A DNA stretch of 64,000 bases from Romanomermis culicivorax (Eukaryota > Nematoda > Enoplea > Mermithida > Mermithidae), in NCBI GenBank assembly GCA_963922205.1, contig CAWUHX010000237.1, positions 62,001 through 126,000 of the forward strand. Direction: 5' to 3'. The notes under the pieces were generated by a model. It saw nothing but the letters and a program-made list of their open reading frames with translations, made no database searches and was not told the DNA's origin. The translations under genes were made by a program, and so were the position numbers. Shown here piece after piece: positions 22,009 to 31,958 of this stretch (position 1 is the first letter of the stretch; each line of letters starts with the position of its first letter).

Positions 22009-23121
22009 TTAGTCTGGGTGTAAGCGAAAATATTGATGTAACTTTTGACGCCAATCTTGAAAAAAATGTTCATAGTGTTCGTTCCAAGTAAAATCTTTCA
22101 CGTGACGAAATCGAGCAAAAAAATCGTCGATGGCATCACGTAATAGATTATTGAATCGTTGTTCCACGTCAATCAACATAGGCCGTGAAGTGCCACTCGT
22201 GGACATTTGATTAACAGGTCGTTGTTGCTGTAGTTGTTGGATTGATCCTTTCATAGTTGGTTGCAAAGGCCATTTGTATAAAAATGGTTCGGTATTTTTG
22301 TTCAAAGTGCATTGAACTTTTGGTTTCCAAATCATATCAATACAGGCTGGAAATGGTGATTCATTATTGTGTTCTTTGATATAATTTTCCCGAAAATTAT
22401 TAATTTGTTCAATGTTCAACATGATAAAAGCGAAAATATCGAAAATATAACACGATTTTGCATCTTCAAATTCAAAACCAAAATGTGACATAATAACTTG
22501 GTCGTGATTGAAAAATTTAAGTAACAGTTCTTCTAGTTCCATGTTCCTGGTTCGAAAAATATGTGGTAAAACATTATAAGTCGCGAATAAAGATAACATT
22601 TTATTGATATCGAAATTAACGTTTACTCCTTTTAATTTTGGTTCGGTGTTGGCCAGAGCTGACAAAAATTTGTTTCCAATCAAAGTGAGTTGCTTGTTCT
22701 TCAATAAATTGATTAAAAGTTCTGGTATACCACCAAGAATTTTTAAATCGAAATTACAACAAATTCCGCTGGTCCAAAAGAGTGAAATGACGTTACAGTA
22801 CTTAACGTGATCATTTTCTTCGCCTTCTTCTTCAACAATTTCTTCATCACAAGAAGCGTTGTACTCTAAGCAATGTATAGCCAATACGTTCGGTAAAATA
22901 GGATCAGTAGTTAATAACTCACAGGCTGATTCGGTCGAAATATCCACGTTCACTGTATAAACGTGAATGGTGCATGGGAGACGCCTAAACCTCTTAAGGA
23001 ACTGTTCTTTAATTATTGATGGAATGCCAATTAGGCCAATTTGTCGCTTGTTCGATCTTTTCCAATCACCATTATCGGAAGCTACACTCCGTTCGGATGG
23101 CGTTGATATAGGAGCAGACAT
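22009..23121 (-). CDS. BEL accessory ORF X, 370 aa, function unknown
   Basis: Intact, one exon, located between the envelope stop and the 3' LTR, so inside the BEL element. No signal peptide or membrane span is apparent. Residues about 25-200 show an alternating pattern (IHVYTVNVDISTESACELL, VLAIHCLEYNAS, YCNVISLFWTSGICCNFDL, GGIPELLINLLKNKQLTLIG). This recalls, loosely, RNase H-fold DEDD 3'-5' exonucleases common in nematodes, where DxE, a strand carrying the product cue, then a GIP-like loop and a second Asp occur. The expected acidic pair is not intact (AIHCLEY has only the Glu), so if related it is probably catalytically dead. A Gln-rich linker (residues ~285-300) precedes a C-terminal aromatic/basic part ending FFQDWRQKLHQYFRLHPD. 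A host-derived or novel accessory gene is inference. Confidence 0.75.
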   Translation of the reverse strand: MSAPISTPSERSVASDNGDWKRSNKRQIGLIGIPSIIKEQFLKRFRRLPCTIHVYTVNVDISTESACELLTTDPILPNVLAIHCLEYNASCDEEIVEEEGEENDHVKYCNVISLFWTSGICCNFDLKILGGIPELLINLLKNKQLTLIGNKFLSALANTEPKLKGVNVNFDINKMLSLFATYNVLPHIFRTRNMELEELLLKFFNHDQVIMSHFGFEFEDAKSCYIFDIFAFIMLNIEQINNFRENYIKEHNNESPFPACIDMIWKPKVQCTLNKNTEPFLYKWPLQPTMKGSIQQLQQQRPVNQMSTSGTSRPMLIDVEQRFNNLLRDAIDDFFARFRHVKDFTWNEHYEHFFQDWRQKLHQYFRLHPD

Positions 23122-23198
23122 CTAGATCATAAATAGTATAAATATAAAATGAGCACAAAGAGTTAATGTTTAACGAATTATGAACTACATCAAATAAA

Positions 23199-26100
23199 TC
23201 AAATTTCCTTGCTATGAAAACTGTTTATTGGATTCATAGTCTCCTTTCTTGTAGGAATGAATCGAAAGTTCATACAGACCATTAACAAAAGTGGTGACAC
23301 CTTGAGCAAGCAGGGCAGCAAAAAAAGAAAACAACCAATAATTGTTAATAAAGTCATCCAGTTCTGTGCAAATAGAGAGCTGAGTATGAAGAAAAAATCT
23401 GCTTCCTGTGTACCTCCATGTGTTACATTGTTCACACTTGTAATCACATTTGAAATTTTGTTAAGCTCATATTTTGCAATGAAGATCAATGTTCCAGAAA
23501 TATAGAATTCAGATTCCCCTGATGGGCACAATACTTTACATGTTTCATTTACGTGTGCATGGTCAAAGTTGAGAACCACGTGATATGATGTGCCTTTCTC
23601 TGTACAAACTGTAGAAAAAATTGATTTTCCGCAAGTTACATGTGCTAAAGCTTGTCCAAAGTCAGTAGTGCATGTGTAAATTAATTTGGCGCCACTCAAG
23701 CAATTATAACATCCTGAAAACTCCTGAGCTTTAATGACACATTTGTTCTTGTTTACTGACGTTCTCAAATGAAACCCCTCCATAGTGACTTGAATCTGAA
23801 GTGCTGCATGTTTGTTATATTCAGCTTCTATCTGAGTTCCCTGACCAGTAATTGAAATTCCTTCCATTATCAGTGGTAACAAGTTTTCATTTTCAAACAG
23901 ATTCTCTAGAATATGTTCAGTGCAACTGCAAGATGCTCTAGTTTCCTGTGCTTGACAATTGCATACATCTTGTGGTAAATAACAATCAAAATATTGTGCC
24001 TTTTCTTTTGATGAACACTGTAGTTGTCCAATAGTTCCTGACACTGGTTGTCCAGATGCAGAAGCTTTAACTCGAACTGTTCTGTGTGCATCAGTCAGAA
24101 ATTGGCTTCCTAAAATCGGAACTGATGGACTGGAGATTGAGGGAATGACAAATCTCAAATTCTGCCACTCCACAGGTACACCTGGTTTCATGCTAAATGA
24201 GTGAGAGTATGACTCTTCTTGCATGTTCACGGTTATAATCAAGTCAATTTTGTAGTTCCAAATTGGACATGAGAAAAGTTCAAAAATCTTGTTTGAGGCT
24301 GGTTTTGCATAAGTTCTGTAGAACAGACAGGCAGAGCTGCATGTGAAACATCCACAAGCAGCACATCCACATGATTCTGCACAGTAAGTGAAGCCAGGAT
24401 ATTTGTTAGCTTCGTCATCTAGTTCCGAAATTTTTGAGTTCAAGGTAACAGGCACACATTTCTCGCCATAACATGATCCCATAGGATAGCATCTCTTCGA
24501 GGACTGAATGTGCATTGTGAAAGAACGTGTGAAATATTCGTTTTTGACTTGACATTCTAGTGAAATTTTCTTAACTTCAAGAGAAATAGTTCCCAACGGC
24601 TCATTCAGTTCATTATGAATCATTAAACATGTTTCTTGTCCTTGAGGGACGAGTGATAATTGAGTGGTCTCTGATAATGTGCAGTCTTGTGATCCATTGT
24701 GCATCCTCAAACAATGAAAATTCTGAGCAGTCAGGGAAACGACATCAGTGCAGGAAGAGCATTGGTCAAAAATAAAAACTACAATCAGAACAATGGAAAA
24801 AGAATAATGTCCTGATGCTGGTCTGAAACTGAGTGATGAAGACCAATTTTCGTTTGATAAACTTGTAGTACTCTGAGCTTCTATCGTAGTTTGTCTGATC
24901 AACCTACACAAAGCATAATACAAGTGCTTCAACATTTTAATAATAAGTTTGTAAAGACACTTTACTAATGTGCATAGTGGTTTAACAGTTCTAATGAGAT
25001 AGTACAATATTCCTAAGACGATGTAAATCATGATCAAGACGAGAATCACGACGAGTTTAGGTGCACATTGAGGATTATACAACATATCAGAGCATAAGTA
25101 ACACTTGATCATTTCACAGTATGGTGCAGAGATACAATGAACACTGATAACTTTACTCAGAAAACCTGATGACCATATTTTGGCTTCGAATTCGTGAGGA
25201 TTTATCACAATTTCTTTGGGAAATTGAATGGATTCAGATGTTTTTGGATGACTTATCTTATAACAAAATGGTTGAGAACATATTTCAACCAAGTTCACAT
25301 GATCCTCGAGGAAAAGTTCAACACCTCCTTGTACACAGTTCATGGAACAATTGACACAAACAGAGTTTCCAGTACCTTTGGATTGTGACTTTGAACGAAA
25401 AATTATAACAGGTACAACGCCCCAACTTTTTATGGGGATCTCACCATCCTCATTGACAAATTTTGTAATTTCAGATTGAGGGTATAGACAGAATTTAGTT
25501 CCATGTTCATTGTTACATTTATGATTTTCGCAAAAATCTGGAGTTCCAATTGTATCAGTGGCAGCACCCTCCCCAAAACAAGAATAATTTTGTACATCAG
25601 GAGCTATGTAAATGATCTGTAATTCTTTCACAAAGTGAAGTGATTTGTCAAAAAGTTCTATCTGATAGAGAGATGTGTGAATTGGATTTGGATCACAGTT
25701 TGGATCTTTGGTGAATGAGCACACAATAGGCTTAGCAAGAGCAAGAATCTGTTCTCTGATTCCAGTGATTTTTGGTTCTATGCCGATGTAATGTGAACAA
25801 TCGGCAGCCCAGCTGGGACATTTGCATTTCGGTCCACACCTTCCATTAGAAGATAAGTGCCCACATGGACAAGAAACTTTAGAATAACATAAGAAATTAT
25901 TTCGAAATTTTTGGACTACAATCCCTGACTGTACGCAGTTTTGTGAGTACATGATATTTTTGAAACTAAAATCTTTACATTGATATTTAAGTGCGATGGT
26001 AGCTGATGCGATACGAGAACATGAGAGAAAAAATAATGTAATCATTGTCAGAGTGATGGGCGTTGAAAATTTTATATGATTCACCAGTGGAGGTTCATGA

Positions 26101-26450
26101 ACGAATGATACAGTTTCATCATGTTCACCATTTTGTACATCATTGTTCTCTTGAGTTTCAGCTGATAGTTCCAAAGGATACAAAAAATTCACAGGTCGAT
26201 TTATGACTGTTTTGTTTGGTAGTTCAATTAGTGCTGATCTTGTCTCTTTATCAGTGCTAGGATTCAGATGAACGATCTTTCCTAATTTCCACATTCCTCT
26301 GGGAATATTTTCTGACTTAACTAGGACAATTTCATTGAGTTTTGGTTGCTTGTATGAATGAACTCTCGGTTCTCTGTGATACATTGCCGACTTTTCCCTC
26401 AAGCTTAATAAGTAGTCATCGGACCAGTTCTTCCAGAAACTGTCCAAAGT
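23199..26450 (-). CDS. env: BEL envelope: phlebovirus Gn/Gc-like glycoprotein, in frame after integrase
   Basis: This is the C-terminal ~950 residues of a 1275-codon frame that starts within integrase (27026). A hydrophobic segment at about 25,995-26,065 (ITLTMITLFFLSC) starts the ectodomain. A Cys-rich Gn-like half follows, then a membrane span near 25,000-25,065 (VVILVLIMIYIVLGILYYLI). A second internal signal-like segment lies at about 24,750-24,805 (FSIVLIVVFIF). The Gc-like half has the Cys cluster YCAESCGCAACGCF then CLFYR at about 24,310-24,385, the fusion-loop region characteristic of phlebovirus G2. A final membrane span near 23,270-23,350 (LLTIIGCFLFLLPCLL) closes the protein. Such envelopes are known in nematode BEL elements. 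Fusion to integrase without a stop implies polyprotein processing or spliced expression. Exact N-terminus is uncertain. Confidence 0.86.
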   Translation of the reverse strand, partial: TLDSFWKNWSDDYLLSLREKSAMYHREPRVHSYKQPKLNEIVLVKSENIPRGMWKLGKIVHLNPSTDKETRSALIELPNKTVINRPVNFLYPLELSAETQENNDVQNGEHDETVSFVHEPPLVNHIKFSTPITLTMITLFFLSCSRIASATIALKYQCKDFSFKNIMYSQNCVQSGIVVQKFRNNFLCYSKVSCPCGHLSSNGRCGPKCKCPSWAADCSHYIGIEPKITGIREQILALAKPIVCSFTKDPNCDPNPIHTSLYQIELFDKSLHFVKELQIIYIAPDVQNYSCFGEGAATDTIGTPDFCENHKCNNEHGTKFCLYPQSEITKFVNEDGEIPIKSWGVVPVIIFRSKSQSKGTGNSVCVNCSMNCVQGGVELFLEDHVNLVEICSQPFCYKISHPKTSESIQFPKEIVINPHEFEAKIWSSGFLSKVISVHCISAPYCEMIKCYLCSDMLYNPQCAPKLVVILVLIMIYIVLGILYYLIRTVKPLCTLVKCLYKLIIKMLKHLYYALCRLIRQTTIEAQSTTSLSNENWSSSLSFRPASGHYSFSIVLIVVFIFDQCSSCTDVVSLTAQNFHCLRMHNGSQDCTLSETTQLSLVPQGQETCLMIHNELNEPLGTISLEVKKISLECQVKNEYFTRSFTMHIQSSKRCYPMGSCYGEKCVPVTLNSKISELDDEANKYPGFTYCAESCGCAACGCFTCSSACLFYRTYAKPASNKIFELFSCPIWNYKIDLIITVNMQEESYSHSFSMKPGVPVEWQNLRFVIPSISSPSVPILGSQFLTDAHRTVRVKASASGQPVSGTIGQLQCSSKEKAQYFDCYLPQDVCNCQAQETRASCSCTEHILENLFENENLLPLIMEGISITGQGTQIEAEYNKHAALQIQVTMEGFHLRTSVNKNKCVIKAQEFSGCYNCLSGAKLIYTCTTDFGQALAHVTCGKSIFSTVCTEKGTSYHVVLNFDHAHVNETCKVLCPSGESEFYISGTLIFIAKYELNKISNVITSVNNVTHGGTQEADFFFILSSLFAQNWMTLLTIIGCFLFLLPCLLKVSPLLLMVCMNFRFIPTRKETMNPINSFHSKEI

Positions 26451-27026
26451 TTGTTGGCTAGCTTTCCAGTACTGAATTAGTGTCTCAGTGGAATTGAGAT
26501 GGATTATGTGCTCAGGCTCATCATGATTTTCTTCATATAGTGGGATGCCAATTTCAGCTTTAGGAGTGATAAGATCAATTGGGCGTAGAACCTTTTGAGA
26601 ATCGAAGTCATCAGGTGCATAGACCAGAGGTCGAGTATTAATTACAGCTTCCACTTCAGGAAGAAGAGTAATGAACTGTTCAAAATTCAAAACTTGACGA
26701 CCTATGCTTTTTCTTATAGCTTGTTTAACAAGTCCAACTAGTCGTTCATAGAAACCACCTTGCCATGGTGCATAATCTGTTATGAAGATCCACGATATTT
26801 TTTGTGAGGAAAAGTAGGAGATCACTGTTTCATCCCTATGTAGTTCGCTCCAAACATTGTCAATAACTTGTTTGGCAAGTTTAAATTGTGTGGCATTGTC
26901 AGAAATAATCTTGTCTGGTTTGCCTCTTCGTGCAATGAATCTTCTTACGCAGTTCAAAAAAGTTTCAGTACTAAGATCTACAACGTGTTCCAAGTGAATA
27001 GCACGTGTTGTGAGACAAGTGAACAA
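26200..27026 (-). CDS. pol: BEL integrase core (C-terminal part) and C-terminal domain
   Basis: Opens at 27026 with the integrase core already in progress (FTCLTTRAIHLEH, FIARRGKPDKIISDNATQFK, WIFITDYAPWQGGFYERLVG), giving the second and third acidic residues of the DDE site (SDN and the FYERLVG Glu). It then has the YPAL-like C-terminal domain typical of BEL elements (PKLNEIVLVKSENIPRGMWK and PVNFLYPLE, about 26,200-26,330). The first part of the core and the zinc-binding domain lie in the preceding frame. The two frames overlap for 56 bases (26,971-27,026) and are offset by one base. This copy's integrase is therefore broken, unless a frameshift is used. It continues in frame into the envelope. 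Confidence 0.88.
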
Positions 27027-30000
27027 ACATTATCCAAATTTTAGATTTTTCAACTGGATAGTATTTGATCCAAAGAGGTCCAAGATAATCAAGTCCAATG
27101 TATTGGAAGGTTTTAGACTGAACAACACGTTCTTTTGGGTATGGCGGAATCTTAGGCAGTTGATAAGGTCCAGAATTGTATCTCTTACAGATGAAACATA
27201 GTTTCAAGATACGCTGTACTTCTGTTCTTCCTTTAGGTATCCAATAATGACGTCTGACTTCAGATAATGTGTGATTGACTCCAAAGTGCATCACTTTTCT
27301 ATGTCTATCAAGAATGACAAGTTTGGAAAAAGCAGTTCTTCTTGGAATCAATATAGGAAATTTACTGTCCTCAGATAAATGAGCATTTTGCAATCTTCCA
27401 TAACATCGTAAAACACCTTGCTTGTCCAAGTTGATCCCAAGATTTTTGAAACTTGGTGGATTTTTCTTGTTCTCTTTGAGAGCCTTGATAAATTCTAGGT
27501 AACACAGTTTCTGTAGTTCTTTTACAATTGCAAACTCTGCTAATTTAATTTCATCAGCAGATATTGGTCCATTGTTCCTCACATTTTCAAAGAGTTCTGT
27601 GATTTTTGGAAAATGAATGTGTTCTGGGTCATGTTCCAAGAACTTATTCCATATTTTGATTTTCAAAAATCGTAAGGTATAAACCATACAGTTCAATGCT
27701 TTTTGCAATGATTGGAAACGAGTTAGATCTATAGTGGGTTCATCCTGATCATCTGGCTCAACAACTAGCATAACTGATGTACTACTTTCTGTACAGATGT
27801 TCTCATTTTTAATGAGTATATTTTGAGGCCATTTTTCACTGTTCTCTTTCAACCATGTAGGCCCATACCACCACAAAGAGGATGTTTCAAGTTCAGTTGG
27901 AGAAAGTGTTCTAGTGGCTAGATCAGCAGGATTCTCATTACCTTTGACATGCCTAATCTTTATGTCAGAATGTTCTCTGATAACATTGAGTCGATTTTCT
28001 ATGAAAGTGCCTTGTGGTTTAGTGGAATTAATCCAATGCAGAACAATTTGTGAATCAGTGAACAGGAATTTTGAGGAAATAGGTTTTCCAATTTGATCTT
28101 CAACAAATTTTAGAGCTTTGATACCGATCACTGTTCCCAATAGTTCTAGACGAGGAATTGTTACATCTTTGGTTGGCGCAAGCCTTGATTTAGCAAAAGC
28201 TAAGTGTGTACTTACAGTTCCGTTAAGAGAAATAGATTTTAGATAAACACATGTTGCATAAGCCGATTTTGATGCATCTGTAGAAGCGATTAAGTAGTAC
28301 TGTACATTTAGTTCGATGTCAAGAGTGATCAATCGATTCAAAAGAAAAATATTGCATGAACTCCAGTCACTCCTTATTTGAATCCATTTCTGTTCAAGTT
28401 CTGGTGGAAGAATTTCGTCCCATGACAAGTTATGTTTCCACAAATCTTGTAAAAATAACTTTCCTGATAATAGTACAGGTGACAAGAGTCCAAGTGGATC
28501 AAATGTGCTGGCTACTTGCCGTAAAACTTCTCTTTTAGAAAGCTGGGCAACTGTAATTGATGAATCAAATTTGAGTTCAACTTTAAGTATGTCCGTTATT
28601 GTGTCCCATGTTATTCCTAAAACCTTCGCTTCTGTGTCATTGCTACGATCTTTCAGTTCCATTCTGTCCAAAAAAGATTTTGAGTTTGAATTCCATTCTC
28701 TCAAGTTCATACTAGCTTGACTAAAGAGTTCCTTTGTTTCATGATAAATGTTCAAAGCTTCTTCATCTGTTTTGGCTCCAACAATTAAATTATCAACATA
28801 AAGATTCTGATGAAGCTGTTTAGTGATCTCACTTTGTTTTTGGTTCAAATGATATTTGAGCGTGGCATTTAATAAAAATGGACTAGAAATTACCCCAAAA
28901 GGGACTCTAGAAAAACGATAAATTTGAACATTGTTCTCCAGTCTGGAAATACTAGGATCTTTGAGCCACAAAAATCGAGTAACATCTCTATCTTGTTCAT
29001 GTAGAGCTATTTGCAAGAATGCTTTCTCAATGTCAGCTACAATTGCAATACGACTCATTCTGAATCTGATCAGCAGTCCACAGAGATCTGGTAAAAGTAT
29101 CAGTCCTCTGTACAGACAATCATTAAGTGATTTGTCGTTCTTAGTTATCCTTGCTGATGCATCATAAACAATGCGAACTTTCGTAGTAGATTTCTGAGGT
29201 GTGATAACTGGGTGATGGGGTAGATAATGTTTCAAATTATTTGTTTCACAATCAACTTTCTCAATAATGTTTTTAGATAGCTGTTCTTGGATGATCTGAT
29301 TGTACTTGTTTAATAGATCTGGATTCGTTTGGAAACGTTTCAAAATTGAATTCAATCGTCCAAAACATAATCCATAGTTGTCCTTGAGTTCTGGGTGATT
29401 ATGTTTCCATGGCCAACTGACATGATATCGCTTATTTATGAAATTGATAGTTCTATTGAAACTATCGAGTGCCATGTCATCATCTGTGATGTGAGGATTG
29501 TCCTTGATACCTATTGTTTCTAAATTCCAAAAAAGTTCCAAGTTTTTAACATCAAATCGAGTTTCATCATTAATTTCATCAGAAACTACAACTTGTTCAT
29601 TATTTCCTAAAGGTCCACTGTCATTGATCCGAACTGTGAAAGACTGATAAGTTTGTTTTCCTGAGAAAACCATTCCTACTGATGTTGGGATGGCGTAAAG
29701 ACCAGACGGAAGTTGAAAAATGGAATCTTTGTTAATGAATTCCCAAAAGTAATCCATTCCAATAAGAATATCAGGCTTGATCACAGTGTTTGAAATAAAA
29801 TGTTCTGGAGGGTCCTCAGAATAATTATTCAATTCAAGCTCCCAAATATCTTCAGTTCGTAGTTTAGAGACATTCATAGCTTCAGTGATCATTGGTACAG
29901 ATGATGCATAGATTTCTTTGATAGAATTATCTTTCAAGAGTAATCCAAAATTTACTATTCTACTGTGAATATACTGCGGTTTTTTCGATGCAAAGGTGTT

Positions 30001-31365
30001 CACTGAAATAAGTTCCTTATCAATATCATTGAGTGACAACCTTGCTGAAAGAGCATTAGTAACGAATGTTTTTTGACTACCTGAATCAAAAAATGCATAT
30101 ACTTCGTTAAAGTCAGAATCTTTGTTCAAATTTATCACCTTCACTTTTGTTATCATCAGTGATATGTTCGTAGTTGAATTAGCACTAGTCATTACTACAC
30201 TGTGGTTATCAGGATGTACTGTTTGACTGTTAATGCCTAGTGACTGTTCTTCTGTGTTTGTGGGATTAAAATCGCTTACTACAAAATGATTCTCAGAGGA
30301 TGATGCAGGTTCAAGTTGAATGTTGACATTATCCACTGAATGTTCAAATGTTTTTGGACACATTGCTCGATTGTGATTACCCCTACAATATATACAGGGT
30401 CTAGTTGCTTGGCATGAACTAGCCATATGTCCAGTTCTCAGACAACGAAAACAAAGTTTTTGTTCTTGAACCTTCGTTTTCCTTGATTGAACAGTACTAA
30501 AAGTTATGCACTGATCACTGTAATGGTTTCCATGACAAAACGCACATACAATTCTGTTCTGTGTCCGCGACTGATTTGGATTTCTTTGTACATTTGTGGA
30601 CAAGAAAGCATCTGTGGATGGACCTTGTGGCTGACTTTGGAAACGGACATGTGGTCTCTGTTCAGTTTCTCGAGAACTACAAGTGACTGATATTTGATAC
30701 GCCTCTTCTCTTACGGAAATAATATCATGCAGATTTTTGAGAAGCTTGTTCATTTCCCATTTTTCGGATGATGGCTTAAGTTTTCCAAGTTCAATGAGTA
30801 TGGAACTGGGTAATTTTTCGAGAATGAGCATTATGAGTGTAGGTTGATCGAGGTCTTCTCCAATGGAACCTAACTGTCGACAAATTCGTTCAATTGATTC
30901 CAGACAGTGCCGAAGATCTGTTGTTTGATTAGAGGAAGGAGGAATTTTCCGAAGATCAGAGTACAAATATCTTTTGATCACATTGGGATCGCCAAATCTT
31001 TTCTTAAGAATATCGAGTGCAATTTGATAATTGGAATTTGTCACTGATATACCTTCGATAGCTTTGTACGCTGTTCCTCTTAATGTGCTAATTAAATAGT
31101 TGAATTTTTGAACTGGAGAAATGCTTTGTGAGTGCACGGAGGATTCAAATGAATCCCAATATTCAGTCCACTTTAAAGGATCACCATGATACAACGAAAG
31201 TTGTAGTTTAGGCAGATGAATTGTTGTTTGAGGAAGATCAAATGTACTTATTAGAGGTGTCTGTAAAGACATGGCTCCATTCATCATTGTGGGAACAGTT
31301 GGAGATCGTGTTCTGTTGATTACATCTCTTAATTCAATGAGTTTTGATTCTAAGTTCATAATCAC
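26971..31365 (-). CDS. pol: BEL Gag-Pol: Gag, CCHC knuckles, protease, reverse transcriptase, RNase H, integrase N-terminus
   Basis: 1464 codons. Gag-like domain at residues ~50-220 (LSLYHGDPLKWTEYWDSFES, FNYLISTLRGTAYKAIEGI). Zinc knuckles follow at about 270-335 (CAFCHGNHYSDQC, CFRCLRTGHMASSC, CIYCRGNHNRAMC). An aspartic protease motif FFDSGSQKTFV lies near residue 424. Reverse transcriptase: VRIVYDASAR near 730, VADIEKAFLQIAL, FGVISSPFLLNATLKYHL, and the active-site box YVDN near 857 (YVDD in many relatives; the N is worth checking). RNase H-like IASTDASKSAYATCVYLKS comes next. An HHCC zinc domain of integrase (HFGVNHTLSEVRRHYWIPK, CFICKRYN) is at ~1360-1395. The frame then ends at 26,971 just after the integrase core begins (YIGLDYLGP). 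The rest is one base out of frame. Confidence 0.93.
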   Translation of the reverse strand: MIMNLESKLIELRDVINRTRSPTVPTMMNGAMSLQTPLISTFDLPQTTIHLPKLQLSLYHGDPLKWTEYWDSFESSVHSQSISPVQKFNYLISTLRGTAYKAIEGISVTNSNYQIALDILKKRFGDPNVIKRYLYSDLRKIPPSSNQTTDLRHCLESIERICRQLGSIGEDLDQPTLIMLILEKLPSSILIELGKLKPSSEKWEMNKLLKNLHDIISVREEAYQISVTCSSRETEQRPHVRFQSQPQGPSTDAFLSTNVQRNPNQSRTQNRIVCAFCHGNHYSDQCITFSTVQSRKTKVQEQKLCFRCLRTGHMASSCQATRPCIYCRGNHNRAMCPKTFEHSVDNVNIQLEPASSSENHFVVSDFNPTNTEEQSLGINSQTVHPDNHSVVMTSANSTTNISLMITKVKVINLNKDSDFNEVYAFFDSGSQKTFVTNALSARLSLNDIDKELISVNTFASKKPQYIHSRIVNFGLLLKDNSIKEIYASSVPMITEAMNVSKLRTEDIWELELNNYSEDPPEHFISNTVIKPDILIGMDYFWEFINKDSIFQLPSGLYAIPTSVGMVFSGKQTYQSFTVRINDSGPLGNNEQVVVSDEINDETRFDVKNLELFWNLETIGIKDNPHITDDDMALDSFNRTINFINKRYHVSWPWKHNHPELKDNYGLCFGRLNSILKRFQTNPDLLNKYNQIIQEQLSKNIIEKVDCETNNLKHYLPHHPVITPQKSTTKVRIVYDASARITKNDKSLNDCLYRGLILLPDLCGLLIRFRMSRIAIVADIEKAFLQIALHEQDRDVTRFLWLKDPSISRLENNVQIYRFSRVPFGVISSPFLLNATLKYHLNQKQSEITKQLHQNLYVDNLIVGAKTDEEALNIYHETKELFSQASMNLREWNSNSKSFLDRMELKDRSNDTEAKVLGITWDTITDILKVELKFDSSITVAQLSKREVLRQVASTFDPLGLLSPVLLSGKLFLQDLWKHNLSWDEILPPELEQKWIQIRSDWSSCNIFLLNRLITLDIELNVQYYLIASTDASKSAYATCVYLKSISLNGTVSTHLAFAKSRLAPTKDVTIPRLELLGTVIGIKALKFVEDQIGKPISSKFLFTDSQIVLHWINSTKPQGTFIENRLNVIREHSDIKIRHVKGNENPADLATRTLSPTELETSSLWWYGPTWLKENSEKWPQNILIKNENICTESSTSVMLVVEPDDQDEPTIDLTRFQSLQKALNCMVYTLRFLKIKIWNKFLEHDPEHIHFPKITELFENVRNNGPISADEIKLAEFAIVKELQKLCYLEFIKALKENKKNPPSFKNLGINLDKQGVLRCYGRLQNAHLSEDSKFPILIPRRTAFSKLVILDRHRKVMHFGVNHTLSEVRRHYWIPKGRTEVQRILKLCFICKRYNSGPYQLPKIPPYPKERVVQSKTFQYIGLDYLGPLWIKYYPVEKSKIWIMFVHLSHNTCYSLGTRCRS

Positions 31366-31732
31366 CTAAACCATGGGCAATGTTTTCCAAAAAATTATCG
31401 CTGTTTTTGGTCCAGAGTTCATACAGAGAAACTTCATGTACAAGCTGATCTTTTGGTAGCTGTTTCTGTAAATTGTACCATTCTTTATTCTGTTCAGAAA
31501 GTATGTCCACTGTAGATTTGATACGTTTAATGAAATTGTCAACTATCAGACTTAAACTTTCTAAATGAGGCAAGTTCTCCAGTTGTTTTGTTCTATCATT
31601 CTCAATCACAAATGAAATATTTGTGCCTTGGAGTTCTGTCAAGCAGTTCTGAAGTCGTTTTTGATTAACTAAAATGTTCTGTCTGATGGGACCGGAGCAT
31701 GATACAAAACCTTGAGATGTAGGATCTGTCAT
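31334..31732 (-). CDS. gag: BEL Gag N-terminal ORF (132 aa)
   Basis: The first ORF after the leader, ATG at 31732. It is a mostly helical sequence with leucine spacing (LENLPHLESLSLIVDNFIKR, WYNLQKQLPKDQLVHEVSL), consistent with the coiled-coil start of BEL Gag. It ends TGA at 31334 and overlaps the start of the 1464-codon frame by about 30 bases, offset by one base. Either a +1 frameshift links them or this copy has a one-base lesion. Confidence 0.7.
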   Translation of the reverse strand: MTDPTSQGFVSCSGPIRQNILVNQKRLQNCLTELQGTNISFVIENDRTKQLENLPHLESLSLIVDNFIKRIKSTVDILSEQNKEWYNLQKQLPKDQLVHEVSLYELWTKNSDNFLENIAHGLGDYELRIKTH

Positions 31733-31958
31733 CTTTACTAGTGTAAAAAAATTGAAAGTACCTTGTCAACGTCGTAAAATCCAAGAAAATGGCGAAATGT
31801 TGTCGGAATAACAGTAATAAAAAGAATAAATCCGTCGGTTTTGCTGAATTGAGAAAGAATGTAAAATGTTGAATGGAAACTTTGAGCAATCAAGACTTAA
31901 AACTATGATCTGTATTGATCTACGAATTTTGTGTTCCTTGGCGGAATCACCAATTTTC
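31733..31958 (-). other. BEL 5' leader
   Basis: Non-coding segment between the 5' LTR and the Gag ATG. A TGG-containing stretch about 6 bases inside the LTR edge (TTGGTGATTCCGCC on the minus strand) is a candidate primer-binding site, but no tRNA match was established. Confidence 0.45.
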
